From CAMQVM01 sp044433365 (lineage in GTDB: Bacteria; Bacteroidota; Bacteroidia; Bacteroidales; Rikenellaceae): a stretch of 49,317 nucleotides of DNA. The stretch covers positions 1 through 49,317 of the forward strand of contig JAWXTR010000007.1 in assembly GCA_044433365.1 (NCBI GenBank), written 5' to 3'. Below, one piece after another: positions 32,509-39,535 of this stretch (position 1 is the first letter of the stretch; every line of letters begins with the position of its first letter). The translations under genes were made by a program, and so were the position numbers. The notes below the pieces were generated by a model. That model saw nothing but the letters and a program-made list of their open reading frames with translations, did not search any database and was not told where the DNA came from.

Positions 32509-34320
32509 TTAAAAATTCCAAATAAGTGGAATAAGCAGCATAGATATTATTAAGACTATAATATTCATCGGTATTCCGATACGAAGATAGTCTTTAAATT
32601 TGTAACCACCAACTCCTTGTACAATCAAATTTGTTTGATAGCCAATAGGAGTCGAAAAACTTGCCGATGCAGCGATACATATTGCCACAAAAAATGGATA
32701 TGGACTAACTCCTAATCGCTCTGAAACCGCTATTGCAATCGGGAAGCAGAGAGCAGCAGCAGCATTATTTGTAATTGTCTCGGTAAAGAGCATTGTTATT
32801 AACATTATAGATAGTAGTGCACCATAAGGACCCGAATTTTTCGAAACCTCAATAATTACACTTGCTATAGAGTCGGCAATACCAGAGTTCATCATAGCCT
32901 TGCTGATAGCAAAAGCCGAAGCTATAGCAATAAGTACGTCCCAGCTAATATATTTAGTATATTTTTTGGGTGGAAAGAGCTTCGTAGCAGCCATTATAAC
33001 CATTACAACCGCTGCAAAGAAGAACATATCAAACGAAAGACCCTCAAATTTTGGAATTTTACTACCAAATGTTGCCCCTACAATCATGAAAATCACAAGC
33101 AAAAGAGCAAACCAACGTCGACGGCTATTTTCAGGCATTTTAAAGTCGTCAATCTCAGAAATCATATAAAAACCGCTCGAATTACCCCAAAGTTGCGAAA
33201 AATTACCATCTGTAATTATTACAAGCGTGTCGCCCTCCTTTATAACATGCGAATCTAAATCTACGGTAATACGCTCACCATTGCGATGTATCGACATTAC
33301 AACTGCTCTATAGTGGCTAAAAAAATCGAACTCTGCAAGTGTCAACCCACATCCCTGAAAGCGTGGAGCAACCACCACCTCTATCTGTTTTACAGCCTTT
33401 TGTGCAAACATAGCCCTCTCTTCATCATTAAGACAACACATCTGCACCTCTTTACAATTAAGAATATTTTCGACACTATCCATCTTTCCTGCTAGCACCA
33501 AAATATCACCCTCCTCTATATCTATTGTTCGCCCTTGAGTAACAATAATATCTTCGCCACGCTTAATTGCGGTAACATCCATGGTTTGAAGCTCCGAAAA
33601 TTTATTCCGTCTCACTTTTGTGCCTATAAGATTGCTTCCAGAGGGTACAAACACATCGTAAAAATACTCCCTAACCTCATTTTCATCCATATCTTTAACC
33701 AAGACACGATTGCCCGGAAGCAACATATTTGCAAAGATAATAAGATATATAACACCTGCTATTGCGATAAAAAGCCCAACTTTGCCAAGTTCAAACATCG
33801 AAAACCCCTTAAAACCTGCATCTAGCATCATACCATCAACTACAAGATTGGTAGATGTGCCAATTAGCGTACACAAACCACCTAAAATTGTGGCATACGA
33901 TAGAGGAATCAGAAATTTTGTGGCTGGTAAATTGCGTTTATCTGCCCATTTTTTGATTATTGGGGCAAAGATAATAACTACAGCGGTATTATTTAAAAAT
34001 GCTGAAATAAAAGCTACAACAGGTAGAATACGTGCTAAAATACGCAGTATTGAACTTCTCCTACGGGGTAATAGCTTGCTAATAATGCTATTTAGACCTC
34101 CCGACTGACGCACCCCCTCGCTTACTAAAAATAGAAGTGCGACAGTAATCATCGCCTTATTGCTAAAACCTGAAAGAGCCTCTTCGGTAGTGATTATTCC
34201 CGAGGCAAGAAACAGAATTGCAACAGAAAAGAGCGTCAAGCCTGGGCGCATCTTGTCAAAAGCAAGAATCCCAAGCATCACAGCTAGTACAATAATTACA
34301 TATATAACACTAAAATTCAT
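32509..34320 (-). CDS. SLC13/DASS-type sulfate transporter with TrkA-C domains
   Basis: A 603-residue membrane protein. Membrane segments fill about 1-200 and 390-603, with DASS motifs SAFLNNTAVVIIFAP and, in the C-terminal half, TETITNNAAAALCFPIA and ASASFSTPIGYQTNL. The cytoplasmic middle (about 205-380) has two TrkA-C/RCK_C-like domains (VRRNKFSELQTMDVTAIKRG and LAEFDFFSHYRAVVMSIHRNG). Members with this layout import sulfate or dicarboxylates with Na+. Directly adjacent cysQ and downstream cysCDN point to sulfate. Its start codon directly follows the cysQ stop codon. Confidence 0.88.
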   Translation of the reverse strand: MNFSVIYVIIVLAVMLGILAFDKMRPGLTLFSVAILFLASGIITTEEALSGFSNKAMITVALLFLVSEGVRQSGGLNSIISKLLPRRRSSILRILARILPVVAFISAFLNNTAVVIIFAPIIKKWADKRNLPATKFLIPLSYATILGGLCTLIGTSTNLVVDGMMLDAGFKGFSMFELGKVGLFIAIAGVIYLIIFANMLLPGNRVLVKDMDENEVREYFYDVFVPSGSNLIGTKVRRNKFSELQTMDVTAIKRGEDIIVTQGRTIDIEEGDILVLAGKMDSVENILNCKEVQMCCLNDEERAMFAQKAVKQIEVVVAPRFQGCGLTLAEFDFFSHYRAVVMSIHRNGERITVDLDSHVIKEGDTLVIITDGNFSQLWGNSSGFYMISEIDDFKMPENSRRRWFALLLVIFMIVGATFGSKIPKFEGLSFDMFFFAAVVMVIMAATKLFPPKKYTKYISWDVLIAIASAFAISKAMMNSGIADSIASVIIEVSKNSGPYGALLSIMLITMLFTETITNNAAAALCFPIAIAVSERLGVSPYPFFVAICIAASASFSTPIGYQTNLIVQGVGGYKFKDYLRIGIPMNIIVLIISMLLIPLIWNF

Positions 34321-35115
34321 CTATTTTGCAATAAAATAAGGGTTAAGTAGATTTTCTTTATTATATTGAAGTTTTTCTCCAGTAATAGCATTTTCCAACG
34401 CTCCACCCATAGCTCTAAGTATTGCATCGCCAGCTGCAGTATCCCACTCCATTGTTGGGGCATATCGTGGATATATATCGGCTACACCCTCTGCAATAAG
34501 ACATATTTTTAGAGAGCTACCTTTCGAAAGAATTTCAATTTTTGGGTAATCCTTTTTTAATTCATCCAAAAAGCAGATTGTTTCGTCGTTAAGATGCGAA
34601 CGAGATGCCACAACTCTACACTCTCCCTCCTCTCTATTTTGCTCTAATGGCAAATTTAGCACTGCCATTTCACCATCTTCAAACGCTCCGACATCCACAC
34701 CCTTAAAGGCACCTAAACCACACTGAGCAAAGTATATTTCGCCAAGAACTGGCACGTAAATAACCCCTAAAACAGGCACTGAATCGGTTACAAGTGCAAT
34801 ATTTACAGTAAATTCGCCATTTTTCTTAATAAACTCTTTTGTTCCATCCAATGGGTCGACAATCCATAAATTGTTCCACGTAGAACGCTCGCTATAGTCG
34901 ATAGAAGCCCCCTCTTCGCTTAAAATAGGGATGCCACTACCGCTTAATATCTCGGCTATAATTTTGTGGCTTAATCTATCGGCGATAGTAAGAGGTGAGT
35001 TGTCGCTTTTTCGCTCCACCTCAAAATCTGAAGCAGGGTCGTTATACACCTCTAATATTTTTTTGCCTGCCTCGATTGCTGCACGTATTGATATATCTAA
35101 AAGTTCGCTTTTCAT
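34321..35115 (-). CDS. cysQ: 3'(2'),5'-bisphosphate nucleotidase
   Basis: A 264-residue inositol-monophosphatase-fold enzyme that converts PAP to AMP, removing the inhibitory by-product of sulfotransferases and limiting PAPS pools. Metal-binding motifs: LSEEGASI, DPLDGTKEF, and WDTAAGDAIL at the C-terminus. It is the first gene of the operon and abuts the SLC13 gene with no gap. MITE copy 7 begins 24 bp upstream of its ATG; a TATTTTTG at plus-strand 35335-35342 (minus sense) beyond the MITE may be the -7 box, with no clear -33 box. Confidence 0.93.
   Translation of the reverse strand: MKSELLDISIRAAIEAGKKILEVYNDPASDFEVERKSDNSPLTIADRLSHKIIAEILSGSGIPILSEEGASIDYSERSTWNNLWIVDPLDGTKEFIKKNGEFTVNIALVTDSVPVLGVIYVPVLGEIYFAQCGLGAFKGVDVGAFEDGEMAVLNLPLEQNREEGECRVVASRSHLNDETICFLDELKKDYPKIEILSKGSSLKICLIAEGVADIYPRYAPTMEWDTAAGDAILRAMGGALENAITGEKLQYNKENLLNPYFIAK
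34872..34887. other. Imperfect parS-like site inside cysQ
   Basis: TGTTCCACGTAGAACG matches 14 of 16 positions of the parS-like palindrome found at 45532 and 48122. It lies in coding sequence and may be a coincidence. Confidence 0.2.
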
Positions 35116-35138
35116 TTATAATAATGATAAATGCCAAT

Positions 35139-35305
35139 TAAGTAGGGTAAAATAATTATTGGTGTATTTTTAATAGTGCTATTGGAGATGAGATTTTTTG
35201 CTATTGAATCGAAAATATAGTGGTTCTATATTGAGATTTAATAGTGAAAAATATCGCTCCAAGAGTGCTATTAAGAATATGGCAATAATTGTTTTACACT
35301 ACTTA
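35139..35305 (+). repeat. Family A palindromic MITE, copy 7
   Basis: Complete 167-bp copy with terminal TA. Together with copy 6 it brackets the operon 27171-35115 in direct orientation. Confidence 0.95.
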
Positions 35306-35489
35306 TATTTATTGACGATAATTAAAATATCTAGCAAAAATAGTATAAAAAAGGGGTTTTATAAAATAAAATGGTAAAAATAGGCATAATTACTTAGCTA
35401 TTTTGCATCAAAAATGTAATCTTTTGAGTTTTAATTGCTTAAAAAATGAAAGAAAAGTTAAAAAATATTAATAAAATGGTGGTAACTTA

Positions 35490-35519
35490 TTGGTAATTAA
35501 AAAATAATTGCTATATTTG
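35490..35519 (+). promoter_or_regulatory. Promoter of rpsU
   Basis: TTGG (35490-35493), 18-nt spacer, TATATTTG (35512-35519). The start would be near 35526, giving a leader of about 325 nt. Confidence 0.55.
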
Positions 35520-35525
35520 CACGCT

Positions 35526-35849
35526 GAAAAGGTAGTAGTTATTGCTATTTTTTACACTTTATTGGGTCAGAGTATGATAGTTATGGATTATATTTTTGCT
35601 ATTTACTAATATCGACCTTAATTATTTTTTACTAATTGAAAGGAGATTAAGTTTATAACTTGGCAGTTTTTAAAGTGCCGCAAAATTAGCTGCTGCAAAA
35701 AGCTGCAAAAATTTACTTTATTCTTAAACACAATCTAAATGCTAGAGTAAGCACCGTTTTTGGCTGAAAAGGCAATGATATATTGGATTCAAAAAAATAT
35801 ATATCGCAAAAAATAGAATTAAAATAATAACAAATAAAAATTTACGGTA
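35526..35849 (+). promoter_or_regulatory. Long untranslated leader of rpsU
   Basis: About 325 nt between the promoter and the rpsU start with no credible reading frame. It contains GAAAGGAGAT (35637-35646), one of the few strong anti-Shine-Dalgarno matches in the window, not followed by a start codon at useful distance. Beside it is the small inverted repeat AAGTTTATAACTT, and further on GCTGCTGCAAAAAGCTGC. It may be a regulatory leader or contain a separate small RNA; I could not match it to a known RNA family. Confidence 0.4.
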
Positions 35850-36047
35850 ATGATTATAATGCCAATCAAAGAGGGAGAAAACATCGAAAGAGCCCTTAAA
35901 AAATTTAAAAGAAAATTCGAAAAAACAGGTGTAATGAAAGAGCTTCGTTCTCGTCAACAATTCACTAAACCATCTGTAGTTAACCGTGACCAAATGCGTA
36001 AAGCTATCTACGTTAAACAACTACAACGTAACCAAGAAGAAATCTAG
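35850..36047 (+). CDS. rpsU: 30S ribosomal protein bS21
   Basis: A 65-residue basic protein: PIKEGENIERALKKFKRKFE, then KTGVMKELRSRQQFTKPSV and a Lys/Arg-rich end. The start at MIIMP matches Bacteroidota bS21 proteins (usually MIIVPVKEGEN), although a second ATG three codons later is possible. It sits on the platform of the 30S subunit; in Bacteroidota bS21 helps hide the anti-Shine-Dalgarno sequence of 16S rRNA. A strong terminator follows, so the recombinase gene downstream is probably transcribed separately or by read-through. Confidence 0.93.
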   Translation: MIIMPIKEGENIERALKKFKRKFEKTGVMKELRSRQQFTKPSVVNRDQMRKAIYVKQLQRNQEEI

Positions 36048-36076
36048 TTTTTTCGAAGATATTAAATTTTAAGATA

Positions 36077-36125
36077 AACGAGGCTAATTTACAAATTTTA
36101 TTTGTAAATTAGCCTCGTTTTTATT
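36077..36125 (+). terminator. Rho-independent terminator after rpsU
   Basis: AACGAGGCTAATTTACAAA (36077-36095) and TTTGTAAATTAGCCTCGTT (36101-36119) form a perfect 19-bp stem with a 5-nt loop, followed by a T-rich run. Confidence 0.85.
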
Positions 36126-36154
36126 ATTTATCACTTCACTCATTAGGTTAAAAT

Positions 36155-37051
36155 ATGGTAATCGAAAATTTTATAAACTATCTACTTGCCGAAAAGCAAT
36201 ATTCAGAGCTTACTGCAACAGCTTATAGGGAAGATTTACATCAATTTTGCCTATATTTAGGCGAAACTCAGGAGAGTTTCGACCCTGCAAAGGTAGACCA
36301 TCGAGATATTCGGATGTTTATAATGACTCTTTCTCAAAATTCGACTGCTGCAACCACCATAAACCGAAAACTTTCGGCTATAAAGTCGTTCTACAATTTT
36401 CTGCTACGCCGACAAATTGTGGAGTCGAATCCAGCAAAGAAAATAACCTCTCTTCGCACCCCTAAACGTCTTCCTCACTTTATCGAAAAGGGCAAGAGCG
36501 ACACCCTAATAGCGATATGTAGCGAGCCATCCGACGATTTTACCACCGAGCTACATAGCTCAATCGTTACGCTGTTTTATAGTAGTGGAATGCGTCTTTC
36601 AGAGCTTATAGCTCTCAATATGGAGGATTTAGACCTCAATTTAGGAGAGATAAAAATCAAGGGGAAAGGTCGTAAAGAGCGAATATCGCCACTTCCAGCA
36701 CTTGCAACCGACAAGCTTACATCTTATATAAAACTTAGATTAGAGCAGCTAGAGCAGGTTGGCAACATGGATGAAAAAGCACTATTTATATCGGTAAAAG
36801 GCAATAGAATTTCACGAACTGCTGTATATCGCCTTATAAACCAATCACTAACTCTGCTTGGAGTAGAGGGAAAATGTTCGCCCCACGTACTTCGCCACAC
36901 CTTTGCAACTCATCTTTTGGGAGCAGGTGTTGGGATTGAAAGCGTTGGTGATCTTTTAGGTCACGAAAGCCTTACCACAACTCAAATATATGCTCACAAC
37001 ACCATCGAGCAGCTAAAACAGGTGCATAAAGAGTGTTTTGAAAAGGAGTAG
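36155..37051 (+). CDS. xerC: Tyrosine recombinase, XerC/XerD type
   Basis: A 298-residue site-specific recombinase of normal Xer length. An N-terminal SAM-like DNA-binding domain (1-95) precedes the catalytic domain, with Arg147 (SSGMRLSEL), a Lys near 171 (KGKGRKERI), His244 and Arg247 (HVLRHTFATHLL), His270 (LLGHESL) and the nucleophile Tyr279 (QIYAH). It should resolve chromosome dimers or act at other sites. rpsU followed by a Xer gene is a common Bacteroidota order; the hpf gene that often follows is absent, and the RSH gene converges instead. XerC and XerD cannot be separated with certainty here. Confidence 0.88.
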   Translation: MVIENFINYLLAEKQYSELTATAYREDLHQFCLYLGETQESFDPAKVDHRDIRMFIMTLSQNSTAATTINRKLSAIKSFYNFLLRRQIVESNPAKKITSLRTPKRLPHFIEKGKSDTLIAICSEPSDDFTTELHSSIVTLFYSSGMRLSELIALNMEDLDLNLGEIKIKGKGRKERISPLPALATDKLTSYIKLRLEQLEQVGNMDEKALFISVKGNRISRTAVYRLINQSLTLLGVEGKCSPHVLRHTFATHLLGAGVGIESVGDLLGHESLTTTQIYAHNTIEQLKQVHKECFEKE

Positions 37052-37079
37052 ATAAAGAGAACTTCTAAAACCCTAAACT

Positions 37080-37172
37080 ATATTACACAGGGAAATTCGC
37101 AAATCCGCAAAAAGGGTTTTGCGAATACGCCTACACAGGGTTATCTACAAAAGGGGGTTTGCGATTTGCCTA
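37080..37172. repeat. Family C-type palindromic units abutting the RSH stop codon
   Basis: Two units, AAATTCGCAAATCCGCAAAA...TTTTGCGAATACGCCTA and GGTTATCTACAAAAGGGGGTTTGCG...GCCTA, end in GCCTA. The last (37169-37172) supplies the TAG stop of the minus-strand RSH gene. The ATTCGCAAAACCC core and GCCTA end match those near the GH3 stop and at 22304. Confidence 0.6.
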
Positions 37173-39032
37173 CACACGACGAACCTCATCCACCCCCTCA
37201 ATATTATTAATAAACGCAACAGCCTTTTGTAGCTCACCGATAGAGTGAACATAGAATTTTATTGAGCAATCCACAATTTCATCGGTAGTTGTAGTGGTTA
37301 GACTATCTATCGAAAGTTTGAGATTTTCGGCAATTGAGTTTATCAAATCACTAAGCAGGTGGTATCTATCCACCGCTTTTACTTTTATCATTACAGGGTA
37401 GTGAAACTCTCTATCTTCCATAAAGTTTACAGCCACAAGCGAGTCGCCATCTTGCGAAGAGAGCTTAATAGCGGTATCGCAATTTCGCTTATGCACTATT
37501 GTATCACCATCACCATCTACAAATCCTATAACCTCATCACCAGGGATTGGAAAACATTTATCGCAACGTGTAAATGGCAAAGTTTTGAGCTTTCTAAGAT
37601 GTTGACCTAAATATCGTTGCGATTTATAGGTGTTGGCAAACTCCATCCAATCGGATTTTGGCGAAACCACATCACTAACCCCAATCTCTACACAATCACC
37701 TCGATATAGTGGACTCTTTATAGAGCTTAACTTACCATTTATCTTTGCATACTGAGCATGCAAACCAATATTACTGTGAATCTCAAAAGCAAAATCGAGA
37801 GCTGAAGCCCCTTTAGGAAGTATTACTGCCTTTCCTAGTGGGGTAAACACCAAAATATCATCGTCGTAGAACGAACTTTTTACGCTATCCATAAATCCTC
37901 CCTCTGAGCTATGGTAGGCTATATCTTGTAAAATCTGCTTAAATTTGTCAATCCAGTTATCTATATTGCTACGTCCGTGGTCGGCAATACATCCTAGAGT
38001 AGAGTCGCTAAGCATCTTTTCAGAGGTGATATGGATATCTTCCCAACCTCTCTGTTTGCATAGCAATTTAACATGAAAACTGGTGTATCCATTCTCCTTG
38101 GGTGCGTTAAGATAGTTGCGGATACTTCCTGGTTTTTCTTTAAAACTATCTGTAAGGATTGAGTAGATACTTAGACACATCTCTTTTTCTGATTTGTCTG
38201 TCGTATCCTCAAAAATAATATTTATAACGTGACGGTAGTCGATATGGCGAAAATCGCTACCACTCTTTTTTATTCGTCTCCAAAGGCTATATGGCATCCT
38301 AAAATCCACCTCTAATCGTGCTTTTACCCCGTTATTTTCAAGTAGTTGTTGAATCTCAGAGGTGAAAATATTGAGCCACTCTCTGTTTTCTAACTCATCT
38401 TTAGCTAGTTCCTCCTCTAACTTTGCATACTCCTCGGGGCAACGATAGTGAAAGCTCAGATTTTCTAGCTCAGTTTTGATATAGTAAAGCCCTAATCTAT
38501 TTGCTAGAGGGGCGTAGAAGTAGTCGGTCTCACCAGCAATTTTCATCTGTTTGTCGGGGCGCATACTGCTAAGAGTACGCATGTTATGAAGCCTGTCGGA
38601 TAGTTTGATAAGTATAGCACGAATATCGTATTGCACCGAATCGAGCATCTGTTTGTAGTTGTCGAGCTGTTTCGACATCTCATAGTGCTCTTTTTTCTGC
38701 TTTGTAACAACTTTAACCAGAAAGGCTACATCATCGCCAAAACGGATTGAAATATCCTCTATTGTGTAGTCGGTATCTTCCACAACATCGTGTAGAAATG
38801 CTGCGATAATGGTGTTTGAATCGAGCATTAACTCCTCGCCAATAATACGTGCCACTGCAATAGGGTGAGTAATATATGGTTCGCCCGATTTACGCTTCTG
38901 ATTGCGATGTGCATAGGCTGCAAACTCAAAAGCCTCCTTAATTCGTTCAATTTCGGTAGTGGGCAATCTTCTGCTCACGCAATCAATAAGCAGCGAAACC
39001 TGCTCTTGAATAAAGGTGTCGAAATTTTCCAT
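37170..39032 (-). CDS. RelA/SpoT homologue with intact HD hydrolase and degraded synthetase
   Basis: A 620-residue RSH protein, shorter than the usual 700-750. The (p)ppGpp hydrolase domain looks intact: His42 (YAHRNQKRKSGEPYITHP), His81-Asp82 with Glu85-Asp86 (LHDVVEDTDYT), and Asp146...Asn150 (KLSDRLHNM). The synthetase domain (about 240-345) is degraded: the expected YQSLHT is YTSFH, and the EVQIRT-type motif is replaced by DIHITSEKM. A TGS domain (about 395-455) and C-terminal ACT domain (about 545-620) follow. It is therefore predicted to break down rather than make (p)ppGpp, with another RSH elsewhere as synthetase; this is inference from motifs. Convergent with the recombinase. Confidence 0.85.
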   Translation of the reverse strand: MENFDTFIQEQVSLLIDCVSRRLPTTEIERIKEAFEFAAYAHRNQKRKSGEPYITHPIAVARIIGEELMLDSNTIIAAFLHDVVEDTDYTIEDISIRFGDDVAFLVKVVTKQKKEHYEMSKQLDNYKQMLDSVQYDIRAILIKLSDRLHNMRTLSSMRPDKQMKIAGETDYFYAPLANRLGLYYIKTELENLSFHYRCPEEYAKLEEELAKDELENREWLNIFTSEIQQLLENNGVKARLEVDFRMPYSLWRRIKKSGSDFRHIDYRHVINIIFEDTTDKSEKEMCLSIYSILTDSFKEKPGSIRNYLNAPKENGYTSFHVKLLCKQRGWEDIHITSEKMLSDSTLGCIADHGRSNIDNWIDKFKQILQDIAYHSSEGGFMDSVKSSFYDDDILVFTPLGKAVILPKGASALDFAFEIHSNIGLHAQYAKINGKLSSIKSPLYRGDCVEIGVSDVVSPKSDWMEFANTYKSQRYLGQHLRKLKTLPFTRCDKCFPIPGDEVIGFVDGDGDTIVHKRNCDTAIKLSSQDGDSLVAVNFMEDREFHYPVMIKVKAVDRYHLLSDLINSIAENLKLSIDSLTTTTTDEIVDCSIKFYVHSIGELQKAVAFINNIEGVDEVRRV

Positions 39033-39290
39033 ATTTTACTGATTAAAGGTATCTATCTTGCTGTAATTTTAGGGTCAAAAAAAGGAACATTGCTTAAAAA
39101 AGCAACACCCCAATATTTTATCTCGATTTTTTGTTTTTTGTTTTTTAGGGGTTAAAAGTTTCGAAATAACCCTCTTTTGACGATTTCTATTTATTTTTTG
39201 AATTTTAAACGCAAAAAGAGTAATAATATTTTATATCTTACTGCTGCTTAAAGCGTTTCAGTTTTTGCAAAGTAGTAAAAATAATTTAAA
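39033..39290. other. A+T-rich gap upstream of the RSH gene
   Basis: No gene or good promoter match seen. It contains a small hairpin TTGCTT-AAAA-AAGCAA near 39088-39103 and a GTTTTTTGTTTTTT run. It probably holds the RSH promoter. Confidence 0.4.
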
Positions 39291-39332
39291 AAAACGAATA
39301 AATTCTAATTTTTTTCAGAATTTATTCGTTTT
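39291..39332 (-). terminator. Terminator downstream of the patatin gene
   Basis: AAAACGAATAAATTCT (39291-39306) pairs perfectly with 39317-39332; on the minus strand the stem is followed by TTTAAATTATTTTT. It serves the patatin gene, but MITE copy 8 now separates it from that gene's stop codon. Confidence 0.7.
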
Positions 39333-39367
39333 AAAACAGATGCTGTGCAATTTTTAGAAGTTACTCT

Positions 39368-39535
39368 TAAGTAGTGTAAAACAATTATTGCCATATTCTT
39401 AATAGCACTCTTGGAGCGATATTTTTCACTATTAAATCTCAATATAGAACCACTATATTTTTCGATTCAATAGCAAAAAATCTCATCTCCAATAGCACTA
39501 TTAAAAATACACCAATAATTATTTTACCCTACTTA
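39368..39535 (-). repeat. Family A palindromic MITE, copy 8 (inverted)
   Basis: 168 bp, with one extra T in the CTATATTTTTCG stretch. Terminal TA at both ends. Its right end (39533-39535) supplies the TAA stop codon of the patatin gene. Confidence 0.95.

Noticed and set aside
34872..34887. Third parS site in cysQ
   Set aside because: Two mismatches break the palindrome and it lies in conserved coding sequence, so I do not count it with the two perfect sites.
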